Source: Rodentibacter heidelbergensis
GTDB lineage: Bacteria; Pseudomonadota; Gammaproteobacteria; Enterobacterales; Pasteurellaceae
Assembly: GCF_002000125.1 (NCBI RefSeq)
Contig: NZ_MLHH01000010.1
Span: forward strand, 114,315-178,314
DNA: 64,000 nt
Direction: 5' to 3'
Shown here: positions 51,724 through 59,920 of the stretch, one piece after another
How the letters are laid out: every line of letters starts with the position of its first letter
Numbering within the stretch: position 1 is the first letter of the stretch
Program-made: the position numbers and the translations under genes
Notes under the pieces: model-generated
Databases searched by the model: none
What the model was told of the DNA's origin: nothing
Seen by the model: the letters and a program-made list of their open reading frames with translations, nothing else

Positions 51724-52743
51724 TTAAGGGTACAGGGGAAACCGGGGTAAACCCGTTGTTTCCTCAAATCCAAAATATAAATTAAAGTTTTGTACCGCTT
51801 GTCCTGCCGCACCTTTCATTAAGTTGTCGATCACAGAAACGATGGTGACAATTTGTGTGGTAGGGTTCCATATCACACCGATATCGCAGAAATTGGAGCC
51901 GACCACTTCTTTAATGGTTGGCAGGTGTGCGCCACGAAAACGCACAAAGGGCTTTTTTGCATAACATTGTGTAAAAATGTTTTCGATGATTGACTGTGTA
52001 ACCGGTTGACTGAGTTTTGCATAAGTATTCACCATAATGCCTCGGGTAATGGGCAATAAAGTAGTCGAAAATTGAATGTGTTGTAGGTGGCTGTCCCAAT
52101 CTTTTAATTGTTGGGTGATTTCGGGAATATGTTGATGTTGATTTAAACGATAAACCCATAAATTTTCGTTGATAAAGGGAAAATGTGTTGTTGCTGTTGG
52201 CGCTTTTCCGGCACCGGATACACCGGATTTTGCATCGGTGATAATGGATCCCGGTTCAATCATTCCGGCTCTTGCCAAGGGCGCTAAACCTAATAAGGTG
52301 GCCGTGGCATAACAGCCGGGGTTAGCAATATAAGGCGTATAGCTTGAGGTAAATTCGGGCAATGCGTAAGTGATTTTATGAGGTGGTGGTAATTGCCGAC
52401 CTTTTTGCTGATACCAATTTTCATAGTGCTTTTCGTTTCTCAAACGGAAATCACCGGATAAATCAATAACTGGAAAGTGCGAATCAATAAAAGGGCCTAT
52501 TAGTTTTCCGCTTACCCCGGCAGGGGTTGCACAAAATAAACAATCCACTTCTTGTTGGATATTGTTGGCATTAAAGGGTTTTACCCTGAGCGGATTTTTA
52601 CCAAAGGCAGGAAGATCACTTAATATCAGCTTTTCTTGCTCTCTACCATAAAGTTCAACAGAGGATATTTGGGGATGCTGCATCAATAATGTATAAAGCA
52701 CGCTGCCGCTATAACCCGTTATGCCAATTATTCCTACTTTCAT
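51724..52743 (-). CDS. argC: N-acetyl-gamma-glutamyl-phosphate reductase
   Basis: NADPH-dependent reductase, third step of arginine synthesis. The cofactor loop VGIIGITGYSGSVLYTLL is at the start, and YIANPGCYATATLLGLAPLA near residue 140 carries the catalytic cysteine. The length is 339 aa from the ATG at 52743; a GTG at 52755 is an alternative start without a better ribosome-binding site. It is first in argC-argJ-argB-argD, whose junctions are 11, 14 and 0 bases. Two tandem ArgR boxes precede it. Confidence 0.94.
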   Translation of the reverse strand: MKVGIIGITGYSGSVLYTLLMQHPQISSVELYGREQEKLILSDLPAFGKNPLRVKPFNANNIQQEVDCLFCATPAGVSGKLIGPFIDSHFPVIDLSGDFRLRNEKHYENWYQQKGRQLPPPHKITYALPEFTSSYTPYIANPGCYATATLLGLAPLARAGMIEPGSIITDAKSGVSGAGKAPTATTHFPFINENLWVYRLNQHQHIPEITQQLKDWDSHLQHIQFSTTLLPITRGIMVNTYAKLSQPVTQSIIENIFTQCYAKKPFVRFRGAHLPTIKEVVGSNFCDIGVIWNPTTQIVTIVSVIDNLMKGAAGQAVQNFNLYFGFEETTGLPRFPLYP

Positions 52744-52757
52744 ACTTTTGCCCACAT

Positions 52758-52792
52758 TGAATTATTATTTATTTACAATGAATAAATATTCA
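52758..52792. promoter_or_regulatory. tandem ArgR boxes upstream of argC
   Basis: TGAATAAATATTCA (52779-52792) is a perfect match to TGAATWWWWATTCA, and TGAATTATTATTTA (52758-52771) matches 13 of 14. The period is 21 bases, the known spacing of paired ARG boxes. They lie 15 to 50 bases before the argC ATG and would block its promoter when arginine is plentiful. Confidence 0.85.
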
Positions 52793-53202
52793 AAATTAAG
52801 AGTGATGTCAACCTAAGGGGAACAAAACAGGCTCTGGTCGAACCAATTGCATAGAAAAACAGGTGAAAAACCCACCGCACTTTTGGGGTCCTTTAAAATA
52901 ACTCGTTTAAAGAGAAAGGGGCGCGGCTTATTTGAGGGGAAAATAATTTTATGATCAGGATCATAAATCTCGCTTTTTATGATTTCCTTTTAGAGAATTT
53001 AGTTGGAGGAAAAAGGGGTTATATTTATACTATGGGAAGTATCTTAATCAGAGGATTAAATGCGTTTTTGATATTGTCGATGTCTGTATGTTGAAAAAAG
53101 CACAATTGATAGTGAATAAAAATTCAATGATAGCGGGATGATTAGTCTACTGATAAGAGTTTTAGGATTTTAGTTTTTAGTGATTAATGGAGGAAAAATC
53201 GT
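52793..53202. other. 410-base promoter region between argC and the Dcu transporter gene
   Basis: No gene is supported. It contains a USS near 52878, the FNR-like palindrome at 52951-52964 and, further right, AT-rich leader sequence. A 20-codon frame at 53032-53094 lacks a ribosome-binding site. GGAGGAAAAA before 53203 is the ribosome-binding site of the transporter gene. Confidence 0.5.
52951..52964 (+). promoter_or_regulatory. FNR-like site upstream of the Dcu transporter gene
   Basis: ATGATCAGGATCAT matches the FNR consensus TTGATNNNNATCAA at eight of its ten fixed positions, with the exact TGAT-4-ATCA core, inside a longer 18-base palindrome. E. coli dcuB is FNR-activated under anaerobiosis, so the placement makes sense. 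Overlap with Dam GATC sites is incidental. Confidence 0.55.
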
Positions 53203-54504
53203 ATGATTTGGGCTCAACTTTTGGTTGTGTTGCTCTTTATTTACCTTGGAGCAAGATTAGGTGGGATTGGTATCGGTTTTATGGGCGGTATGGGGGTGGT
53301 TGCGCTCTCTTTACTTGGTTTAAAACCGGGAGCCATTCCTTTTGATGTGATTTCTGTGATTATGTCTGTGATTATGGCAATTGCTGCGATGCAAGTTGCC
53401 GGTGGAATGGATTTTTTAGTCAAAGTGGCAGAAAGAATTCTTCGTAAAAATCCAAAACACATCACTTTCCTTGCACCAACGGTCACTTATTTTATGACAG
53501 TGCTTGCAGGAACAGGACATACAGCATTTTCAACCTTACCGGTTATTGCTGAAGTGGCGAAAGAACAAGGCATTCGTCCATCTCGTCCTCTCTCTATTGC
53601 GGTGATCGCCTCACAAATTGCGATTACGGCCTCACCCATTTCTGCGGCGGTTGTGTTTCTTTCCACCTCTTTAGAGCAAAAATTTGGTTTAAGTTATTTA
53701 CAATTATTGGGCATTTGGATTCCAACCACCTATGCTGCTTGTATGATTACTGCGCTTATCTGTAACTTCTTAGGTAAAGACTTAAAAGATGATCCTATTT
53801 ATCAAGAACGCTTAGCAAAAGGCTTAATTACCATGCGTGGTGAATTACAAATTGAAATTAAACCTTACGCAAAACGATCCGTAGGGATTTTTCTTTTCGC
53901 CATTCTTGTGGTGATGCTTTATGCCACTGCAATCAGTAAAACGGTTGGGTTGATTGAAAATCCAATTCTTTCCCGTGATAACGCAATCATTTCTTTTATG
54001 TTAGCCACAGCCGCCATTATTACAATGGCATGTAAAGTGGATACCGCACATATCACCAATGCCGCCACCTTTAAATCAGGTATGTCTGCGGTGATTTGTG
54101 TATTGGGTGTCGCTTGGTTGGGGAATACTTTTGTTGAAGGCCACATCGATCAAATTAAAGAAGTCTCTGCTGAGTTCTTACAACAATATCCTTGGAGTTT
54201 GGCGGTTATCCTCTTCTTTGCAAGTACATTGCTCTACTCACAAGCGGCAACAGCGAAAGCCTTATACCCGACGGCATTATTGTTAGGGGTTTCTCCGGAA
54301 GCGGCGATTGCAGCATTTGCGGCAGTTTCAGCCTTGTTCATCCTCCCAACCTATCCGACATTAATTGCGGCAGTGGAAATGGATGACACCGGATCAACCC
54401 GCATTGGTAAATATGTCTTTAACCACCCATTCTTAATTCCGGGTGTGATTGCTATCGTATTATCAGTGACATTCGGTTTTTTAGTGGCAGGTTGGGTTTT
54501 ATAA
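53203..54504 (+). CDS. dcuA: anaerobic C4-dicarboxylate transporter (DcuA/DcuB family)
   Basis: Inner-membrane carrier of 433 aa exchanging fumarate, malate, aspartate and succinate in anaerobic growth. Motifs are FIYLGARLGGIGIGFMGGMG at the start, TVLAGTGHTAFSTLPVIAEV near residue 107, IAITASPISAAVVFLS near 147, and ILPTYPTLIAAVEMDDTGST near 385. Length and sequence (IPFDVIS, TFKSGMSA) are closer to E. coli DcuA than DcuB, while GTGH in the first motif is DcuB-like; the A/B label is therefore soft. The FNR-like site upstream fits anaerobic induction. Confidence 0.88.
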   Translation: MIWAQLLVVLLFIYLGARLGGIGIGFMGGMGVVALSLLGLKPGAIPFDVISVIMSVIMAIAAMQVAGGMDFLVKVAERILRKNPKHITFLAPTVTYFMTVLAGTGHTAFSTLPVIAEVAKEQGIRPSRPLSIAVIASQIAITASPISAAVVFLSTSLEQKFGLSYLQLLGIWIPTTYAACMITALICNFLGKDLKDDPIYQERLAKGLITMRGELQIEIKPYAKRSVGIFLFAILVVMLYATAISKTVGLIENPILSRDNAIISFMLATAAIITMACKVDTAHITNAATFKSGMSAVICVLGVAWLGNTFVEGHIDQIKEVSAEFLQQYPWSLAVILFFASTLLYSQAATAKALYPTALLLGVSPEAAIAAFAAVSALFILPTYPTLIAAVEMDDTGSTRIGKYVFNHPFLIPGVIAIVLSVTFGFLVAGWVL

Positions 54505-54526
54505 CCTCTTTTATTTAATACATAAA

Positions 54527-54552
54527 ACCATCTCTTTGGAGATGGTTTTTTT
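54527..54552 (+). terminator. terminator after the Dcu transporter gene
   Basis: ACCATCTC (54527-54534) and GAGATGGT (54539-54546) pair around TTTG, followed by six T. Confidence 0.85.
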
Positions 54553-54611
54553 GCTGAACTAAAGCCTAAAATCTCACTCTAACAGACAACTTGTTTTATG
54601 AAGGAGAACGC

Positions 54612-55247
54612 ATGAAATTTTTAAAAATCCTTTTTGTTGCCCTAATCAGTTATATCCCGACAGCATGGTCTGCGGTGGATTACAATATCAAATACAGCTC
54701 TAATTATTTAATGCCTGCCTATGTGCATTTTAAAGCGGACGGGACTCAATATTCGGTGAATGCTAAAATTAACATTCCCCTTTATAACATTGTTTTTTTA
54801 TCTCGAGGCTCACAAACACCTAGCCAGTTTAAAATGGTGAATTATCAGGATGTGCGAAATGGCAAACCTTATGCGCTGTCAAAAATCTCTCCTACAAGCA
54901 TTGAATACGGTAAAGTGAAAAGTGGGTTAAAAACGGAAGCACTTAACTTACCGACTTTTGATTTATTCACCATGGCATTTCAGTTGAGTTACTACGATAA
55001 ATTACCCACCAGCTTTCAAATTACCAATGGTAAAAAACTCTATCCGATGGAAAATGTGAAGGTAAATAAACGTGAGAAACAAATTGAATACAATAAACAA
55101 AAGGTCACAGAAATCACCTATACCTTCAAAACGGGTAACAAAGATATTATGGTGAAAAAATTCACAGGCGAACAATTCCCTCGCTATATCAAATATTCCC
55201 GAGATGGGGATGACTATGAATTGGAATTTAGTGAATTTGTAAAATAA
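54612..55247 (+). CDS. DUF3108 domain periplasmic protein
   Basis: A 211-aa exported protein with a signal peptide (KFLKILFVALISYIPTAWSA) and then a beta-rich domain beginning VDYNIKYSSNYLMP. It reads YVHFKADGTQYSVNAKINIP and ends FPRYIKYSRDGDDYELEFSE, the repeated pattern of DUF3108 proteins, a predicted beta-barrel or sandwich family of unknown role. AAGGAGAACGC lies before the ATG. It has no operon partner; a USS-pair terminator follows. Confidence 0.75.
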   Translation: MKFLKILFVALISYIPTAWSAVDYNIKYSSNYLMPAYVHFKADGTQYSVNAKINIPLYNIVFLSRGSQTPSQFKMVNYQDVRNGKPYALSKISPTSIEYGKVKSGLKTEALNLPTFDLFTMAFQLSYYDKLPTSFQITNGKKLYPMENVKVNKREKQIEYNKQKVTEITYTFKTGNKDIMVKKFTGEQFPRYIKYSRDGDDYELEFSEFVK

Positions 55248-55259
55248 AAACAAAGCAAA

Positions 55260-55300
55260 AAATAACCGCACTTTACGTTTCTAAAGTGCGGTTATTTTTT
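55260..55300. terminator. USS-pair terminator between the DUF3108 gene and ilvA
   Basis: Two complete USS in opposite orientation form perfect 16-base arms (55260-55275 and 55282-55297) around CGTTTC, followed by a T-run. It ends both converging transcripts. Confidence 0.88.
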
Positions 55301-55310
55301 TATGTGATTT

Positions 55311-56852
55311 TTAGCGTAAGAAATAACGATAAGATTTACTTTCGGTGACATCCTCATAAACATAGTTGAGTTTTTCAAGTGCTTGCTCAAATTCGGCTTG
55401 TGTGGTTTCACCCAATTGAAAAGCGGCGAGAATATTACCATAGTCTGCACCATGGGCCCGGTAATGGAACAGGGAAATATTCCAGCGATTTTGTAAGGTT
55501 TCTAAGAATTTTAGTAACGCGCCTTTTTGTTCCGGAAACTCAAAAGTATATAAACGTTCACTCGGGTTGGCAGCGCGGCCTCCCATTAGATAACGCACAT
55601 GGGTTTTAGCAATGTCATCATCGGACATATCTTCCACATCGAAACCGTTTTGGGTGAGATCTCTGATGATGTCTGATTTTTCCGCTTCATCTAAGGTGCG
55701 TACCCCCACAAAAATGCAGGCACGTTTGTCATCGGCATAGCGATAGCTAAATTCTGTGACGGCACGGTTGCCTAGCACTTGAACGAATTTTAAGAAACTT
55801 CCCGGTTGTTCCGGCATGGTAACCGCAAGCAAGGCTTCACGATTTTCACCAATTTCGCAACGTTCGGAAACATAGCGGAGTGTGTGGAAATTCAGGTTTG
55901 CGCCGGATAAAATCGCCGCCATATTTTTATTTTCGATATGATGTTTTTTTACATATTTTTTCAAACCCGCTAAGCCTAATGCACCGGAGGGTTCGGAGAC
56001 GGCACGCACATTTTCAAATAAATCTTTCATGGCGGCGCACACTTCGTCACTTTCGACAAGTACCATATCATCAAGATATTGGTGGCATAATCGGAAAGTT
56101 TCATCGCCAATTCGTTTCACCGCCACGCCATCTGCAAATAACCCGACATGGGCGAGATCGGTGGGTTCACCCTTTTCAAGCGCAGCATTTAAACAGGCGG
56201 AATCTTTGGATTCTACGCCGATCACTTTGATATCCGGCATAAATTGTTTTAGCAAAATTGCTACACCGGCCGCTAAGCCACCACCGCCGACTTGTACGAA
56301 GACATAATCTAAATCCGCCACTTGCTGTAACATTTCCATCGCCAATGTGCCTTGTCCGGCAATCACGAGGGGATGGTCAAAAGGCGGAATGAAAGTCATA
56401 TTTTTTTCTTTGGAAAGAGCAATTGCTTTGGCTTTCGCTTCATCAAAATTGGCACCGTGCAGTAACACTTCGCCACCAAAACCACGCACTGCATCCACTT
56501 TAATGCTTGGTGTATTTTGTGGCATCACAATTAAGGCTTTCAAACCAAGCTCTTTGGCGGATAGGGCAACACCTTGAGCATGGTTTCCCGCTGATGCGGC
56601 GATGACACCTGCGGCTTTTTGTTCGGGGGAAAGACTGGAGATCATGGCATAAGCACCACGCAGTTTAAAGCTGTTCACCGGTTGGCGATCTTCCCGTTTA
56701 ATCCAAATATTATTGTGTAGGCGTTCGGATAATTTTCCCATTTTTTGTAGCGGTGTAACGGTTGCCGCTTCGTAAACGCGTGAGCCTAGTTTAACAATCG
56801 CATTAATGTAATCACTTTGGCTTGGTTGTGGGTTAGTGAGTAGGTTTTTCAT
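55311..56852 (-). CDS. ilvA: threonine ammonia-lyase, biosynthetic
   Basis: Converts threonine to 2-oxobutanoate, the entry to isoleucine synthesis. The PLP lysine is in NSFKLRGAYAM near residue 60; the glycine loop VQVGGGGLAAGVAILL lies near 188. Two ACT-like regulatory domains follow (LLAVTMPEQPGSFLKFVQVL and YTFEFPEQKGALLKFLETL), giving feedback inhibition by isoleucine. The length is 513 aa, equal to the E. coli biosynthetic enzyme. It is last in the ilvGM-DUF2971-ilvDA run, 70 bases after ilvD. Confidence 0.97.
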   Translation of the reverse strand: MKNLLTNPQPSQSDYINAIVKLGSRVYEAATVTPLQKMGKLSERLHNNIWIKREDRQPVNSFKLRGAYAMISSLSPEQKAAGVIAASAGNHAQGVALSAKELGLKALIVMPQNTPSIKVDAVRGFGGEVLLHGANFDEAKAKAIALSKEKNMTFIPPFDHPLVIAGQGTLAMEMLQQVADLDYVFVQVGGGGLAAGVAILLKQFMPDIKVIGVESKDSACLNAALEKGEPTDLAHVGLFADGVAVKRIGDETFRLCHQYLDDMVLVESDEVCAAMKDLFENVRAVSEPSGALGLAGLKKYVKKHHIENKNMAAILSGANLNFHTLRYVSERCEIGENREALLAVTMPEQPGSFLKFVQVLGNRAVTEFSYRYADDKRACIFVGVRTLDEAEKSDIIRDLTQNGFDVEDMSDDDIAKTHVRYLMGGRAANPSERLYTFEFPEQKGALLKFLETLQNRWNISLFHYRAHGADYGNILAAFQLGETTQAEFEQALEKLNYVYEDVTESKSYRYFLR

Positions 56853-56878
56853 AATCTTATTTTGCTGACTTCGTATTT

Positions 56879-56902
56879 CCCCCTCTCTTATAAAAGAGGG
56901 GG
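56879..56902. repeat. C-rich inverted repeat between ilvD and ilvA
   Basis: CCCCCTCT and AGAGGGGG enclose a short AT loop (56879-56902), followed by ATAGGGGGAG. It is unusually GC-rich for the window and has no T-run on the minus strand, so it is more like a repeated palindromic element or mRNA-stability hairpin than a terminator. Confidence 0.45.
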
Positions 56903-56922
56903 ATAGGGGGAGATGTTGTTGG

Positions 56923-58761
56923 TTATTTTAAAAGGGTTTTATCCCGCACCGCACCTTTATCGGCAGAGGTAGCGAAATGCCCGAACACTTTTAAGGCAAA
57001 AGAGACTTCACGTTGGCGATTTGCTGGTATCCAGCCTTTTTTATCTTGTTCTGCACGACGGGTGGCGAGTTCTTCATCGCTAATTTGAAGATTAATTGCA
57101 CGATTTGGAATATCAATGTTGATGATATCGCCATCACGCACTAAACCGATTGCACCGCCTGATGCTGCTTCCGGTGAAGCATGGCCGATTGAAAGCCCTG
57201 ATGTGCCACCGGAAAAACGTCCGTCAGTTAATAAGGCACATTTTTTGCCTAATCCCATGGATTTTAAATAGCTGGTCGGATACAACATTTCTTGCATACC
57301 CGGGCCGCCTTTCGGGCCTTCGTAGCGGATCACTACCACATTGCCTTCTTTTACTTTTCCGCCCAAAATCCCGGCAACGGCATCTTCTTGGCTCTCAAAT
57401 ACGATAGCCGAACCACTGAATTTCCAAATGGATTCATCCACGCCGGCAGTTTTTACAATACAACCGTCTTCTGCAAGATTACCAAATAGTACCGCCAAGC
57501 CTCCCTCTTGTGAGATAGCATGCGCTTTATCACGAATACAGCCGTTTTCACGATCATTATCCACTGTATCCCAACGACAATCTTGTGAGAAGGCTTCCGT
57601 AGTACGAATACCCGCAGGCCCCGCACGGAAGAATTTGTGTAACTCTTCGTCTTGGTTACGAATAATATCGTATTGATCAAGCTGCTCGCCCATCGTCATT
57701 CCCAATACGGTGTGGGTATTTTTATGGATTAATCCCGCACGGTCGAGTTCGCCCAGTAAACCCATGATGCCCCCGGCTCGGTGAACATCTTCCATGTGGT
57801 ATTTATTAGTGTTCGGTGCGATTTTACTTAAGCAAGGCACGACACGGGATAGGCGATCAATATCTGCCATTTTGAAATCGACGCCGGCTTCTTGTGCAGC
57901 GGCTAATAAGTGTAACACCGTATTGCTTGAACCGCCCATGGCAATATCTAAACTCATGGCGTTTTCGAAGGCTTCAAAAGTACCGATTGAACGTGGCAAT
58001 ACGCTTTCATCGTCTTGTTCATAGTAACGTTTGCATAATTCCACGATTTGGCGACCGGCTTTTAAGAAGAGTTCTTTGCGGTCGGCGTGAGTGGCAAGCA
58101 TCGAACCATTGCCCGGTAAACTTAACCCAAGTGCTTCTGTTAAGCAGTTCATTGAGTTTGCTGTGAACATACCGGAACAAGATCCGCAAGTTGGGCAGGC
58201 GCTACGCTCAATGATATCAATGCGTTCATCAGACACTTTTGGATCGGCTGCTTCGATCATGGCATCCACTAAGTCTAAACGAATGAGTTGATCGGAAAGC
58301 TTGGTTTTACCCGCTTCCATCGGGCCGCCTGAAACAAAAATCGCAGGAATATTTAAACGCATTGCCGCCATTAACATCCCCGGGGTAATTTTATCGCAGT
58401 TGGAGATACAGACCATGGCATCGGCACAATGGGCATTCACCATATATTCCACAGAGTCAGCAATGAGATCACGAGAAGGCAGGGAATACAACATACCGCC
58501 ATGACCCATGGCGATACCGTCATCCACTGCAATGGTGTTAAATTCTTTTGCCACACCGCCTGCTTTTTCAATTTCTTTTGCAACAAGTTGACCTAAATCT
58601 TTTAAATGCACATGCCCCGGTACAAATTGCGTGAAGGAATTGACCACTGCAATAATAGGTTTTCCGAAGTCATTTTCTTTCATTCCTGTGGCACGCCATA
58701 AGGCTCGTGCCCCTGCCATATTACGACCCTGTGTACTGGTCGCTGAACGTAGTTTTGGCAT
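56923..58761 (-). CDS. ilvD: dihydroxy-acid dehydratase
   Basis: Iron-sulfur enzyme forming the 2-oxo acids of valine and isoleucine. The cluster cysteines are in [12 protein letters not shown] near residue 122 and [18 protein letters not shown] near 193; the C-terminal signature [20 protein letters not shown] lies near 510. The length is 612 aa (E. coli 616). GGAGAAATT lies before the ATG. The gene directly upstream is the DUF2971-like insert rather than ilvM. Confidence 0.97.
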   Translation of the reverse strand: MPKLRSATSTQGRNMAGARALWRATGMKENDFGKPIIAVVNSFTQFVPGHVHLKDLGQLVAKEIEKAGGVAKEFNTIAVDDGIAMGHGGMLYSLPSRDLIADSVEYMVNAHCADAMVCISNCDKITPGMLMAAMRLNIPAIFVSGGPMEAGKTKLSDQLIRLDLVDAMIEAADPKVSDERIDIIERSACPTCGSCSGMFTANSMNCLTEALGLSLPGNGSMLATHADRKELFLKAGRQIVELCKRYYEQDDESVLPRSIGTFEAFENAMSLDIAMGGSSNTVLHLLAAAQEAGVDFKMADIDRLSRVVPCLSKIAPNTNKYHMEDVHRAGGIMGLLGELDRAGLIHKNTHTVLGMTMGEQLDQYDIIRNQDEELHKFFRAGPAGIRTTEAFSQDCRWDTVDNDRENGCIRDKAHAISQEGGLAVLFGNLAEDGCIVKTAGVDESIWKFSGSAIVFESQEDAVAGILGGKVKEGNVVVIRYEGPKGGPGMQEMLYPTSYLKSMGLGKKCALLTDGRFSGGTSGLSIGHASPEAASGGAIGLVRDGDIINIDIPNRAINLQISDEELATRRAEQDKKGWIPANRQREVSFALKVFGHFATSADKGAVRDKTLLK

Positions 58762-58781
58762 AATTTCTCCAAGTTTTAAAG

Positions 58782-59702
58782 TTATATTAGACCTTTTAAA
58801 AAATCGAATTTGAAATCAGATGTTATTATAGGGTTGAAACAATTGGACTCAACAATCATATTTCTATCTATTTTCATCATATCTATTAATAACTCTCTTT
58901 TATAAGATGGCATTCGAGGATCGAAACTTATTTCTTCTATAAAATAAGGGGAGGAAATATCAATAAACTCCACTGTTTTAAGCTCATTATTTTTGTTGTG
59001 TTTTATAGGAATACTCTTTGCTTCGGCAGATTTACTCCACTCTTCAAAAGAAGAAAATTGATCTGCATAACTTATACCAACATCTAACTCTCCTCTTATT
59101 TCTTTTTCATGTTGGAAAGATATATCTTTGATAAAGAAATTTAATAGCTCTATATCTTCATCAAGTGTCTTTCTAAAATTAATTTGATCTTTAAAGTTTG
59201 TAATTATCTTCACATATTCTTGCTTATATATTTTATCTATCTTGTGAATGTATTCTCTTAAATCTAGATATTTAGCTTTTTTAATGTGTCCACATAGAAC
59301 AACTAATTTTTCATCTTTTCTCTCCCATTGAGTATCAATAGAAAATTTTTCACCAAACTTTGTCAGTTCACTACTCAATTTCTTAATGCTGGTTCTAACT
59401 TTTATAAACTCTTGATTTACTGAATATAATGACCACATGGCTACGGAATCCTTTGTTTCAGACCAGCAAGTCATATATTTATTTTGTCTAAGGTTTTGTA
59501 AAAGATTTAGTGCCTCATTATTTTTTTCAAAATGTCCTAAAAAGAATAAGTAACTAAAAAAATGCTCGATTCCATCATTTTTATCTTTTTGGATTGAAAA
59601 TAGAGAAAGTTTAAGTTTTTTATTTACGTATAAATCATAAAACTCATAAATAGACATAATTCTATATATAGGAAAGTCTTCATCATCGTCTTTAATAATC
59701 AT
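58782..59702 (-). CDS. DUF2971-like protein inserted in the ilv operon
   Basis: A 306-aa soluble protein, not a branched-chain enzyme. Residues 76-94 ([19 protein letters not shown]) carry the Cys-Trp-Ser, acidic and Met-Trp-Ser-x-Tyr pattern of DUF2971, and residues 190-206 ([17 protein letters not shown]) its conserved Phe/Glu/Arg motif; I-E-E-I-S-F-D-P near 268 fits the family end. Function is unknown. Family members occur in variable and defence-rich regions, so an immune or toxic role is only a guess. Its ATG lies inside the ilvM end (11-base overlap, GAGG upstream), and ilvD starts 20 bases after its stop. Base composition is foreign: 58861-58920 holds 16 G/C, against 32 in 58081-58140 of ilvD. 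Confidence 0.75.
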   Translation of the reverse strand: MIIKDDDEDFPIYRIMSIYEFYDLYVNKKLKLSLFSIQKDKNDGIEHFFSYLFFLGHFEKNNEALNLLQNLRQNKYMTCWSETKDSVAMWSLYSVNQEFIKVRTSIKKLSSELTKFGEKFSIDTQWERKDEKLVVLCGHIKKAKYLDLREYIHKIDKIYKQEYVKIITNFKDQINFRKTLDEDIELLNFFIKDISFQHEKEIRGELDVGISYADQFSSFEEWSKSAEAKSIPIKHNKNNELKTVEFIDISSPYFIEEISFDPRMPSYKRELLIDMMKIDRNMIVESNCFNPIITSDFKFDFLKGLI

Positions 59703-59919
59703 TTTTGAGCCTCATCACATCCGGCAACTTCACCAATTGATTCACCAATAAATTCAAAGTGCGGTCAGATTTCACGGTAATTTTTAACTGCACTTTGCTT
59801 TCAATTAATACCATTTGCACGGCAGTGACAGTGAAACCACGGTGGCGGACGACACGCAGAATTCGTTCCAATACTTCCGGTCGGTGGTGGGCGGTTAATT
59901 CAACTTGATATTCATTCAT
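59692..59919 (-). CDS. ilvM: acetolactate synthase II small subunit
   Basis: Regulatory ACT-domain subunit paired with IlvG. From the ATG at 59919 (MNEYQVELTAHHRPEVLERI) the 75-aa protein keeps VLERILRVVRHRGFTV, the IlvM core. It starts two bases after the ilvG stop, with GGAGGAAATG overlapping the end of ilvG as ribosome-binding site. It is shorter than E. coli IlvM (87 aa): it ends DVMRLKNDY where the DUF2971-like gene starts, so the original C-terminus may have been altered by the insertion. A USS lies inside it near 59757. Confidence 0.9.
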   Translation of the reverse strand: MNEYQVELTAHHRPEVLERILRVVRHRGFTVTAVQMVLIESKVQLKITVKSDRTLNLLVNQLVKLPDVMRLKNDY

Positions 59920-59920
59920 C

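Noticed and set aside
53032..53094. 20-codon frame rich in Leu and Ile upstream of dcuA
   Set aside because: No ribosome-binding site at a proper distance, and no terminator-antiterminator pair behind it.
58782..59702. Complete defence island or toxin-antitoxin pair around the DUF2971-like gene
   Set aside because: Only one gene is inserted; there is no second partner, recombinase or repeat beside it.
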